A stretch of DNA of 49,442 nucleotides from Clostridiales bacterium (GTDB lineage: Bacteria; Bacillota; Clostridia; Oscillospirales; Acutalibacteraceae). The stretch lies in assembly GCA_019416395.1 (NCBI GenBank), contig DXXH01000001.1, positions 1 through 49,442 of the forward strand, in the 5' to 3' direction. A program made the position numbers and the translations under genes. The notes under the pieces are model-generated. The model searched no databases. It worked only from the letters and a program-made list of their open reading frames with translations, and was not told the origin of the DNA. Below are positions 25,027 to 32,621 of this stretch, in pieces (the stretch's first letter is position 1; the number at the start of each line of letters is the position of its first letter).

Positions 25027-25063
25027 CAAAAATTCCGTCCACCCCATAGAGAGTGGACGGAAT
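25027..25063 (-). terminator. Terminator of the DJ-1/MltG/U32 operon
   Basis: On the minus strand an 11-bp perfect stem (25053-25063 with 25032-25042) is followed by TTTTTG. It lies directly after the U32 stop. Confidence 0.9.
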
Positions 25064-25067
25064 GCAT

Positions 25068-26291
25068 TCACTTGGTATTCTTTTTGACCCGCAGATAGGC
25101 TCCCGGTTCCACGTCCGCGTCCGTTTCCCAATACACCAGCATTTCCGCATGGGGGGCTTTCTCAATGGGTTCCATGTCCCCATTGTACAGCCCCTTCAGC
25201 TGAGCGGTAAAGGGAGCTTTCCCTGGCTGGAGAATATCCACCTCTTCCCCGCTGAAAAAGCGGTTCCGCTCCCGCAGCCGCAGATATTTTCCTTCCCGGC
25301 CTTCGCAGACTGCCACCAGCTCGTAATTCCGGGCGTAGTGGCTCCGGTCCAGAGTCTGTCCCGGTTCCCCGCCAAAGTAAAACCCGTGGGAATAGGGACG
25401 GTGGCTGATTTTCTCCGTCTCCTCTAAAATGTCCTGGGACAAAGGCTCTCCCGGATTCTCCCAGGCGAAATCAATGGCCCGCCGGTAAGCCGCTGTGACA
25501 CACGCCACATAGTAGGCGGACTTGGCCCGGCCCTCGATCTTCAAACTGGTGATCCCCGCGTCGATCATTTCGGGAATATGGTCGATCATGCGCAGGTCAT
25601 TGGAGTTGAAAAAGTAGGCGCCTTTTTCCTCTTGCACCAGGGTGAATTCCTCTCCCGGCCTTTGAGCTTCCGTCAAGTGGTACTCCCAACGGCACGGCTG
25701 GGCGCATTCCCCCCGGTTGGCGTCCCGTCCGGTCAGGTAGTTGGAAATGACGCACCGGCCGGAAAAGGACATACACATAGCCCCATGGACAAAGGCTTCC
25801 AGCTCCAGGTCCGGGTCTGTATTCTCCCGGATTCCACGGATCTCCGAAAGAGGCACTTCCCTGGCCAGCACCACCCGTTTCGCCCCCAATTCCCAGCAAA
25901 CCTGGGCAGCGGCAAAATTCACGATCCCGGTCTGGGTGGAGATATGACGTTCCACCTTGGGCGCCACCTTTTTAGCCATGGCCAACACCCCCAAATCGGA
26001 GATGATAAAGGCGTCCACCCCCATTTCCTGGCAGGCGGTCAAAAACCCGGGAAGTTCCTGAAGCTCCTCATTCCGGGGCAAGGTGTTGCAGGTGACGTAC
26101 ACCTTCACACCGTTTTCGTGGCAGAACGCAACTGCTTCTTTCAGCTCCTGCTCTCCAAAATTGGCGGGGGCCGAACGCATGCCAAAGCTTTTCCCAGCCA
26201 GGTAGATCGCGTCCGCGCCGTAACGCACCGCCGCTTCCAGCCGCTCCCGATCCCCCGCGGGGGAGAGCAGCTCCGGTTTTACTCGATTCAC
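25068..26291 (-). CDS. trhP: U32-family protein, probable tRNA U34 hydroxylation enzyme
   Basis: The 407-residue U32 protein starts PELLSPAGD and has the signature YGADAIYLAGKSFGMR. A Cys-rich stretch (HGAMCMSFSGRCVISN, then GECAQPC) fits the Fe-S ligands of TrhP/YegQ, which make 5-hydroxyuridine at tRNA position 34. Firmicutes carry such genes (yrrN, yrrO) beside mltG (yrrL), as here. A peptidase role, the old family name, is less likely. The GTG start at 26291 has AAGGAG six bases upstream; the longer in-frame reading lies within mltG. It begins 10 bp after the mltG stop. Confidence 0.88.
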   Translation of the reverse strand: MNRVKPELLSPAGDRERLEAAVRYGADAIYLAGKSFGMRSAPANFGEQELKEAVAFCHENGVKVYVTCNTLPRNEELQELPGFLTACQEMGVDAFIISDLGVLAMAKKVAPKVERHISTQTGIVNFAAAQVCWELGAKRVVLAREVPLSEIRGIRENTDPDLELEAFVHGAMCMSFSGRCVISNYLTGRDANRGECAQPCRWEYHLTEAQRPGEEFTLVQEEKGAYFFNSNDLRMIDHIPEMIDAGITSLKIEGRAKSAYYVACVTAAYRRAIDFAWENPGEPLSQDILEETEKISHRPYSHGFYFGGEPGQTLDRSHYARNYELVAVCEGREGKYLRLRERNRFFSGEEVDILQPGKAPFTAQLKGLYNGDMEPIEKAPHAEMLVYWETDADVEPGAYLRVKKNTK

Positions 26292-26301
26292 TGTATTCTC
26301 C

Positions 26302-27576
26302 TTACGACAAGCCAGCCAACTGCTTGTTGTACTCGTGGTCTTCCGCGTTGGTGGCGTAATAGGCTGTACCGTCCGCAGCGTGGCAGAAATAGAGATAATA
26401 GGCGGCGTCGCCTTCCGTATTGGGCCGCAGAGCCGCTTCGATAGCGTCCAGGCCCGGGTTGCAAATGGCCCCAGCAGGTAGGCCCTGCACCTGATAGGTG
26501 TCATAATTTCCATAGGAAAGGGCATCGGTAGCCGGCACGTCTTCCGCCCGCTTATAGGGATAGTAAGTGGTGGAGTCGCACTCCAAACGGTAAATGCCGT
26601 ATTCCGCGCCAAAGTTCAGACGGTTGTGAAGCACCGCGGAAACGTCCTTCATGTCGTTAACATTGGCGGCTTCCCGCTGGATAATGGACGCCATGATGAC
26701 CACCTGATCCTCGGTCATGCCCGAATTGGCGATTTCCGTCTGCAGATCGCTGACCCGGTTCTGGAAGTTATACAGGAACTTGCTCACCACGGAGTCGATC
26801 TCTTCGCCCTTGTAGAAATTGTAGGTATCCGGGAACAGGTATCCTTCCAGCTTATAATATTTGTCAGCGCCGTTGGTGATGGCTCCGATCATGTCATAAT
26901 TGTCAAAATCGTCGGAGTCGATGGCCGTGAGGAAATCCTGGGCGGAACACACTTCGTTTTCTTCCAGCAGCGAAGCCATTTCCAAAGCAGTAATACCTTC
27001 GGGGAAGGTGACCGTAACCACCTCCCGGCTCTCATTGCCGCCCTGCAGGGTGTTGATCAAGTCCTCATAATCCATATTGGTCTCAATCTTGTAGGTCCCA
27101 GGCTGGAAATACTCCATACTCGCCGTGACAGAGCAATACAGCTTGAAAAACTCTGGCTTTTTAATGGCGCCAGCTTCGTACAGGATCTGGGTAAGCTGGT
27201 CTACGGTAACCTCTTTGGGAATGGTCACCTCGGTAGTGCCTTCCGTACGGTTGGCGGCGAAAAAGTCATTAGAGCCCTGAATCAAGTAACTGGCCAGGGT
27301 AAAGGACACCAAAAGCACCATACACAGCCACACCACGGAAAAAATCCACCGATTTTTCCGGGCTTTCAGCTTGTTGCGCTTCTTGTGAGCCTTCTTTTCC
27401 GCCCGGCGCTCCTTATCCGTCAGATACGCCTTATTGGTGGAATACTCCGGCCGGGGCGGCTGGCTTCTGCGCTCGGGAATATCCACGCTGCCTGTGGCCA
27501 GATCCCGCTCATCGATGTTCAGCTTGAAATTCCCCGTGCCGCGATTCCCGCCGCCGGGATTCTGTCCGTGGTTCAT
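26302..27576 (-). CDS. mltG: Endolytic murein transglycosylase MltG
   Basis: MltG cleaves nascent glycan strands at the membrane. A long basic, disordered cytoplasmic N-terminus (about 1-77) precedes one membrane helix (about 78-98). A LysM-like region follows, then the YceG domain with LEGYLFPDTY, the catalytic Glu in ASIIQREA and the closing LPAGAICNPGL. The length is 424 residues. The ATG at 27576 overlaps the stop of the cyclo-ligase gene as ATGA; the TTG two codons upstream is not needed. Confidence 0.94.
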   Translation of the reverse strand: MNHGQNPGGGNRGTGNFKLNIDERDLATGSVDIPERRSQPPRPEYSTNKAYLTDKERRAEKKAHKKRNKLKARKNRWIFSVVWLCMVLLVSFTLASYLIQGSNDFFAANRTEGTTEVTIPKEVTVDQLTQILYEAGAIKKPEFFKLYCSVTASMEYFQPGTYKIETNMDYEDLINTLQGGNESREVVTVTFPEGITALEMASLLEENEVCSAQDFLTAIDSDDFDNYDMIGAITNGADKYYKLEGYLFPDTYNFYKGEEIDSVVSKFLYNFQNRVSDLQTEIANSGMTEDQVVIMASIIQREAANVNDMKDVSAVLHNRLNFGAEYGIYRLECDSTTYYPYKRAEDVPATDALSYGNYDTYQVQGLPAGAICNPGLDAIEAALRPNTEGDAAYYLYFCHAADGTAYYATNAEDHEYNKQLAGLS

Positions 27577-28172
27577 ACGCAATCTTCCTTTCCGGGGCTT
27601 TGCTCTTTCTGAAACTCCAAAGCCCCCGCTTCTGTCACCAAACAGTTCACCTGTCTGTCATAAGGTCCTCGGGGCAACTGGGGCAACAGCAGTTCCTTAT
27701 AGCAAAGCCCCACAGCCATTACAGGGTGTTCCGCTAAGAAGCGATCATAGTATCCTTTTCCGTAACCCAGCCGGTACCCTTCCTCATCGAAGGCCAGTCC
27801 CGGCACCAGGCACAAGGCCCCTTCCGGATCCCCCAAAGGGAAACGCCCCTCGGGGGAAGGCTCCAAAAGCCCAAACCTTCCCGGAATCAATTCTTCCCGG
27901 GACTTCACCTGGTAAAAAGCCATTGCACCCTGACCGTCCAGGCACCGGGGAGCATATACCTCTTTTCCTTGGGCCAGTGCCCGGTCGAAGATTTTCCAAG
28001 TATCCGGCTCACTGCCCTTGCTCAAATAGAGGAGAAGCTTTTCCGCGTTTTCATAGGCCGAAAGGGCACACACCCTCTCCCGGATAGCCTGGTCCAGCTG
28101 TTCCCGGTTCTCCAGGGAATCCCGCCGGACGGAAAGCTCCCGGCGAAGAGCCGCTTTTTCCTGGGGGATCAT
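27573..28172 (-). CDS. 5-Formyltetrahydrofolate cyclo-ligase
   Basis: This 199-residue enzyme turns 5-formyl-THF into 5,10-methenyl-THF using ATP. The N-terminal Lys/Arg helix (EKAALRRELSVRR) and the C-terminal phosphate-binding motif LGYGKGYYDRFL are both present. The family is known as MTHFS, FthC or YgfA. Its ATG overlaps the DJ-1 stop as ATGA and its own stop overlaps the mltG start in the same way, so three genes are translationally coupled. Confidence 0.94.
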   Translation of the reverse strand: MIPQEKAALRRELSVRRDSLENREQLDQAIRERVCALSAYENAEKLLLYLSKGSEPDTWKIFDRALAQGKEVYAPRCLDGQGAMAFYQVKSREELIPGRFGLLEPSPEGRFPLGDPEGALCLVPGLAFDEEGYRLGYGKGYYDRFLAEHPVMAVGLCYKELLLPQLPRGPYDRQVNCLVTEAGALEFQKEQSPGKEDCV

Positions 28173-28717
28173 TTCTCCCACTGAATGGAAGCGCGGATCT
28201 CTTCGGCTTTTTCCTTGGAAACCAAGGCTTCCACCAACGCCAGGCCAAATTGGGTAGCTACCCCCATGCCTCTGCCGGTGAGGAATTGACCGTCCCGGCA
28301 AACGTAAGCGCTGGACAGCGTGGCGCCGCCCTCTGTCAGATCCTTTTGAAAATTGGGGAACGCTGTGGCGTTCTTTTCCTGGAGCAGCCCCTTGTGTGCC
28401 AAAATGGAAGGAGCAGCGCAAATAGCGGCCACCAGCTTTCCATCTTTCACACAGTTGTCAATGCACCCCTGCACCACAGGAGATTTTTCCAGATTCAGCG
28501 TACCGGGCAGTCCGCCGGGAAGGACCATGGCTTCCAGCTTGGAGCAGTCCACGTCCTCTGCGGCCAAATCCGCCGTTACTTTGATGCCGTGGGAACCGGT
28601 TACTTCCATGCCTGTCACCCCGGCCATAACCACTTCCAGCCCCCCGCGGCGCATAATGTCCACAGGAGCCAGAGCTTCAACCTCTTCAAAACCATCGGCT
28701 AAAAATACAACAACCAC
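28169..28717 (-). CDS. DJ-1/PfpI family protein (YajL-like)
   Basis: The 182-residue DJ-1 superfamily protein has the conserved acidic residue in ADGFEEVEA (about residue 11) and the nucleophilic Cys in AAICAAP. It is close to YajL/DJ-1 proteins, described as glyoxalase III, deglycase or oxidative-stress chaperones; which of these applies is unsettled. The start is GTG, six bases after AAAGGAAG. It is the first gene of the four-gene DJ-1/cyclo-ligase/mltG/U32 operon. I cannot point to a clear promoter. Confidence 0.9.
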   Translation of the reverse strand: MVVVFLADGFEEVEALAPVDIMRRGGLEVVMAGVTGMEVTGSHGIKVTADLAAEDVDCSKLEAMVLPGGLPGTLNLEKSPVVQGCIDNCVKDGKLVAAICAAPSILAHKGLLQEKNATAFPNFQKDLTEGGATLSSAYVCRDGQFLTGRGMGVATQFGLALVEALVSKEKAEEIRASIQWEK

Positions 28718-28790
28718 AGGTATCTTCCTTTCTGAAACTCAAATATTTCTCTAAAAATCCGCAATGAAACAACACAACGTGTTATAACCA

Positions 28791-28822
28791 GGAAACCAGC
28801 AGGGGAAAACAGCCCCGTTTCC
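28791..28822. other. Hairpin between tmk and the DJ-1 gene
   Basis: GGAAAC (28791-28796) pairs with GTTTCC (28817-28822), and GGGG with CCCC inside, with a one-sided bulge. There is no U-tract. It may weakly end tmk transcription. A small inverted repeat AACAC/GTGTT lies next to it at 28771-28783. Confidence 0.4.
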
Positions 28823-28853
28823 AACCTTCTATTACGCTGGAATTATCCCTGCT

Positions 28854-29516
28854 TCAAGCCAGCACCGGCTGCACAGCCTCTAACACCGCCTGGTGGATTT
28901 CTTCCACAGGGCGGGGCTGTCCGTCCCTGGCGCAGGGGATCACTGTCCAATGGAGCTTTTCCCCGGCATACCGGGCACACTCCCCGCAAGCCCGGAGAAA
29001 TTCCAAGTGGCTTTCGTGAATGTCCTTTTTCCCGCTGTCCCCATGATACCGCTGAAGCAGCAGTTTCTGGGAAACTTCCACAGGCATGTCCAAGTAAAGT
29101 ACCAAATCAGGCCGGGGCAACCCCAGCTTGCCATATTCAAAATCTTCCACCCAGCTCAAATACAGATCCCAGTCTTCCCGGGGAACTTTTCCCATCTGGT
29201 ACACCAGGTTGGACGTGGCGTACCGGTCACAGAGAATTACACTGCCCCGGTCGTAGTCGGCCCTCCAGTCCCGGCGAAAGCTGGCAAACCGGTCCACGGC
29301 ATAAAACGCGCTGGCGGCATAAGCGTTCACGTCTCCCGGATTGGAACCGAACTCCCCATTTAAGTACATACGCACCAGAGCGGAAGACGGGGAATCGTAA
29401 TCGGGAAACGTCACCTGGCGCAAGGGCAAGCCCTGCTTTACCAGGGCTTCTGCCAGCAGCGCCGTCTGGGTCCCTTTCCCGCTGCCGTCCAAACCTTCCA
29501 GCACGATCAAACTCAT
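28854..29516 (-). CDS. tmk: Thymidylate kinase
   Basis: Tmk phosphorylates dTMP to dTDP. The P-loop is EGLDGSGKGTQ (residues 7-17), and the DRY motif appears in CDRYATSN. The length of 220 residues is normal. The P-loop ends in GKGT and lacks the second Arg of E. coli-type enzymes. The ATG at 29516 is preferred over the in-frame start at 29567. It lies 63 bp after thyX, so two consecutive steps of dTTP synthesis are encoded side by side. Confidence 0.95.
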   Translation of the reverse strand: MSLIVLEGLDGSGKGTQTALLAEALVKQGLPLRQVTFPDYDSPSSALVRMYLNGEFGSNPGDVNAYAASAFYAVDRFASFRRDWRADYDRGSVILCDRYATSNLVYQMGKVPREDWDLYLSWVEDFEYGKLGLPRPDLVLYLDMPVEVSQKLLLQRYHGDSGKKDIHESHLEFLRACGECARYAGEKLHWTVIPCARDGQPRPVEEIHQAVLEAVQPVLA

Positions 29517-29579
29517 GGTTCTCCATTCCTTTCCGATAGCGCCCACCCCAGTGTTAGTATGGGGCATTGAGTGGAAAAG

Positions 29580-30338
29580 TTACAGCGCCGCGAATTTTTT
29601 CCGGACTTCTTCCATTTTCCCGCAAGACATTTTCCCTTCCGGACAGGCTCCCCGCAAACAGGGAGGGCCTGCATGGCCAAACAGATGGGGGGCCACTTCC
29701 CGGACTTCCCCAAGCATCTGGGTCGCCAGTTCCCGGATCTCCCACTGGGCACGGTTGCAGCACCGGTGGGAGAAAAAGTTCAACAGGCTGCGAGCGTTCA
29801 TGGTACAGATCATTTTGGTGGCGCAGGCATTGGGAAGTACGAACCGGGCGTCCTCAATGGCCTGCTTTTCCGCCTTCCGGTCCGCGGATTTTTCCGGTTC
29901 TCCCGCCGCCAAAAGAGCCTTTTTGTGCTCTTCCTTGAGCAAGTCGGTCAAACGCTGGTAATGCTTGGCATCCTCTTCCATCGCCCTGAGGAATTCCTCT
30001 TTCGCTGCCGGGATCTTCTCGATCTCCGGCGGCACCACATACTGGAATCCGTCCTCTTTCACATACCGCTGGCTTTGCACGCTGAAGGAAGCGATGCGGT
30101 GCCGGGTAATCTGGGCCAACAGCGACCGGGATACCCCTTCAATGCCAAAGGTAAAGCTGGCATGCTCAATGGGGCTTTCGTGGCCAATGGACTGGAGCAT
30201 CTCCAAAAACGAGGCCGTTTTTTCCTCTGTCAAACCCTCATACACCGTGTCAATATCCGCAGCGGCATAACACAGCTTCGCCGCGCAGGCAACCGTTTTT
30301 TCCGGCTCCGGCGTATACGCCAAAAGCTTTACCCGCAT
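29580..30338 (-). CDS. thyX: FAD-dependent thymidylate synthase ThyX
   Basis: ThyX makes dTMP from dUMP using methylene-THF and reduced flavin, without producing dihydrofolate. The signature RHRIASFSVQSQRY contains the RHRxxS motif. The protein has 252 residues and a Cys-rich C-terminal tail (PPCLRGACPEGKMSCG), longer than typical and a possible metal or redox site. The ATG at 30338 is eight bases from AAAGGG, while a GTG at 30347 is too close. Using ThyX fits an anaerobe with no ThyA in sight. Confidence 0.94.
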   Translation of the reverse strand: MRVKLLAYTPEPEKTVACAAKLCYAAADIDTVYEGLTEEKTASFLEMLQSIGHESPIEHASFTFGIEGVSRSLLAQITRHRIASFSVQSQRYVKEDGFQYVVPPEIEKIPAAKEEFLRAMEEDAKHYQRLTDLLKEEHKKALLAAGEPEKSADRKAEKQAIEDARFVLPNACATKMICTMNARSLLNFFSHRCCNRAQWEIRELATQMLGEVREVAPHLFGHAGPPCLRGACPEGKMSCGKMEEVRKKFAAL

Positions 30339-30381
30339 ATCCGTCACCCTTTCCCATTCAAGAAATCACATAATCTAAAAT

Positions 30382-30410
30382 ATTATAGCAAATTTCCAGC
30401 AGCTCCACAA
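30382..30410 (-). promoter_or_regulatory. Promoter of thyX-tmk
   Basis: On the minus strand: -35 TTGTGG at 30405-30410, a 17-bp spacer, and -10 TATAAT at 30382-30387. Confidence 0.8.
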
Positions 30411-30426
30411 GGGTTTAATTTCTCAT

Positions 30427-30456
30427 AAAAAAAGCCCCGGCAATCCGAGGCTTTTT
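30427..30456 (-). terminator. Terminator of the binding-protein gene
   Basis: On the minus strand the stem AAAAAGCCTCGG/CCGGGGCTTTTT with one wobble pair is followed by TT. It ends at the thyX promoter. Confidence 0.85.
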
Positions 30457-30461
30457 CCATC

Positions 30462-31862
30462 TTATTTCGCTTCCCCGCTTTTCCAGAGCTCTCCTTCCGC
30501 GGACCGGGCTTGGCTCCAGTAACTGTCCAACTGGTCCAACAATTCCTGCTGGCTCTGTTCTCCGGCCAGGAATTCCCGCAGCAATTGATCGGCCCACGGG
30601 CGGTATCCCTCATACGCCTCATACATGACAGGCTCCTGAGCGTAAAAATACCAATCTGCCCGGCGCACCATCAGCAGATTCACTGCCAAGTCACTCTCTT
30701 CTAAACTGGGCTCCATATCTGCGGCAGTGGTGAAAATCGGCACAGTCCCACAGGCTTTGGCCAAATGGGTATTATTGTCCTGGTTGGAAAGGTACGTGAG
30801 GAAGTGAGCAGCATTTCCCTGATTCTCCGAGGCGGACGCGATCCCAAACCCGGTAAATTCCAAGCCTGCCACAGACACCCCCGAAATCCCACGGGGATAG
30901 GCCGCCACGTCCCAAGTCCCTTCCTTCATAGAGGAAGCAATTTTGTCCATCTGATCCTGTCCTGCCAGCAAAGCTATGGCTTTTCCGTCTACAAAAGCTT
31001 CCACCGCCTGGTCTTCTGTCCAGGTAAGGGTCTCTTCCGGAATGGTGCTCCCGATCAGCCCGGAGAATTGTTCCACAGCATTAGCGCTTTGCTCTAAGGT
31101 AAACAGGGTATCGTGGTCGTCCACCGCGGAAAAATAGGCGGCGGCCGGGTCTTCCATTCGTCCCAGGTTCACAGAACTCCACACCATGGCGTCAAACAGA
31201 TCCACCAAGTGTTCCTTCCCGCCAAATATCAGTCCTGCTGCCCCTTTATCCGCCAGCTTTTCCGCCATGTCTGGGAAATCGTCCCACACCCGGCAATACA
31301 CCATGCCTTCCTCTCTGCCCTCGTTGTATTCCTCAAACCAATCGCTGCGGTAATACAACAAGTCCTGATTGATGGTCGCCGGCAGCAGATACGCCCACTC
31401 CTGCCCCATAGACGCAGTCACCTGCTTTGCCGCCGTTGTCAGCTGGGAAGCTTCTTCCCAAACCTCTAGATACGGCGTCAGATCCACCAGCAACTCCTGT
31501 TTCACACAGGCCGGCTGCTCTTTCTGGGAGATTTCCACCAGGTCGGCGCCGCCTTCTTCCAACAGCTTCTGGGCTTCTTCTCCGCTTTGCACCGTGCGGA
31601 TCTGGATCTCTGTCTTTGGAAAATCTGCCTGGTATTTTTGGGCGATCTCTTCCAGGGCCTGGGTGCGCTCTTGGCTGACAAAGATCTCCGCTACCACCAG
31701 CGTGTTCTCACTGCCATCATTTTCCAGCACTACCTGGCTGCCTACGCCATCGTCTTCCAGTTGGGAAGAATCGTCCTCTCCCGGAGAGCAGGCGGCAAGC
31801 GATCCGGCCATGACCAGAGCCGCCATCAAAAGGGAAATTCCCTTTTTCCATCTATTATTCAC
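30462..31862 (-). CDS. ABC-type extracellular solute-binding lipoprotein, orphan
   Basis: The 466-residue lipoprotein has a signal peptide with lipobox LAAC (Cys25), so it is anchored outside the membrane. An acidic linker follows (about 26-52), then the family-1 periplasmic-binding fold, with the typical opening EEIAQKYQADFPKTEIQI and a YYRSDWFEEY motif. The closest general class is carbohydrate-binding, but the ligand is not readable. No permease or ATPase gene lies beside it, and it has its own promoter and terminator, so it works with a transporter encoded elsewhere. The start is GTG, eight bases from GGAAGG. Confidence 0.88.
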   Translation of the reverse strand: MNNRWKKGISLLMAALVMAGSLAACSPGEDDSSQLEDDGVGSQVVLENDGSENTLVVAEIFVSQERTQALEEIAQKYQADFPKTEIQIRTVQSGEEAQKLLEEGGADLVEISQKEQPACVKQELLVDLTPYLEVWEEASQLTTAAKQVTASMGQEWAYLLPATINQDLLYYRSDWFEEYNEGREEGMVYCRVWDDFPDMAEKLADKGAAGLIFGGKEHLVDLFDAMVWSSVNLGRMEDPAAAYFSAVDDHDTLFTLEQSANAVEQFSGLIGSTIPEETLTWTEDQAVEAFVDGKAIALLAGQDQMDKIASSMKEGTWDVAAYPRGISGVSVAGLEFTGFGIASASENQGNAAHFLTYLSNQDNNTHLAKACGTVPIFTTAADMEPSLEESDLAVNLLMVRRADWYFYAQEPVMYEAYEGYRPWADQLLREFLAGEQSQQELLDQLDSYWSQARSAEGELWKSGEAK

Positions 31863-31912
31863 AGGCTTCGCCTTCCTTTCGTAGGAAACTGCCCCGCTGG
31901 GGCTGTGTTCCT

Positions 31913-31941
31913 ATTATAGCTTTCCCCAGCGCAAATTACAA
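31913..31941 (-). promoter_or_regulatory. Promoter of the binding-protein gene
   Basis: On the minus strand: -35 TTGTAA at 31936-31941, a 17-bp spacer, and -10 TATAAT at 31913-31918. A short GC hairpin lies in the leader. Confidence 0.8.
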
Positions 31942-31968
31942 GAAAAACCACCCGCTCCCCCGAAAACA

Positions 31969-31996
31969 GGAAACGGCCCCAAAAGGAGCCGTTTCC
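31969..31996 (-). terminator. Terminator of the nitroreductase gene
   Basis: A 9-bp perfect stem (31969-31977 with 31988-31996) is followed on the minus strand by TGTTTTC. Confidence 0.75.
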
Positions 31997-32015
31997 ACAA
32001 AGCCATATGGCACGA

Positions 32016-32537
32016 TCACACTTTTTTAATATAGTCGGGTTTCCGGTCTCTGGGCTGGGGAAGGGGCCCGGCGGCATACCCCAATGCGATGGAACCCACA
32101 CCCCGCAGATTCTCCGGCAGCCCCCACTCTTTCAGCAGGGCTTTTCCTTCGGGAAGCTCAAACATCTGCTGTTCCCCGTGGATCCAGCAGGAAGCCAGGC
32201 CCAAAGCGTGGGCAGCGTCCATCATGGTGCACAGTACACAGGAGCCGTCTTCCACACAGGTGCCCCGCTCCGGGTCCGCCAGCACCAGAACAATGGTGGG
32301 CGCACCGTAATAGGGATCCCCGTCGCCGCCCCGAGCTTGCTTATTCAGCTCCATCACCGCTTGACGGTATTTGGGAGTTTGCACCGCCACAATCACAGGG
32401 GACTGTTTTCCCTGACCGGTTGGCGCCCAGGTTCCCGCTTCCACAACAGCGTCCAGCTCTTGGGGCGTGATCTGCTCTGGCTTATAGGCTCGCACGCTCC
32501 GGCGGGTCTTGATCAATTCCAGCATTTTGTTCTCCAT
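32016..32537 (-). CDS. Nitroreductase-family flavoprotein
   Basis: The 173-residue protein is an NfsB-like FMN enzyme. The N-terminal RRSVRAY provides the FMN phosphate contacts, and the later GLASCWIHGE segment and GSIALGYAAG strand are typical. A short length and several Cys residues (CVEDGSCVLC) mark the small clostridial subgroup. The reduced substrate is unknown. It follows the transglutaminase-like gene on the same strand, with a possible own promoter. Confidence 0.9.
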   Translation of the reverse strand: MENKMLELIKTRRSVRAYKPEQITPQELDAVVEAGTWAPTGQGKQSPVIVAVQTPKYRQAVMELNKQARGGDGDPYYGAPTIVLVLADPERGTCVEDGSCVLCTMMDAAHALGLASCWIHGEQQMFELPEGKALLKEWGLPENLRGVGSIALGYAAGPLPQPRDRKPDYIKKV

Positions 32538-32591
32538 AAGACATGACTCCTTTCCCGATTGTATGGTCCTTCCAGAGGATTTCTAAAGTTT

Positions 32592-32621
32592 ATGATACCA
32601 CAATCTTTCAGGACAACGCAA
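32592..32621 (-). promoter_or_regulatory. Possible promoter of the nitroreductase gene
   Basis: On the minus strand: TTGCGT at 32616-32621, an 18-bp spacer, and TATCAT at 32592-32597. The -35 lies inside the 3' end of the upstream gene. Confidence 0.4.
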
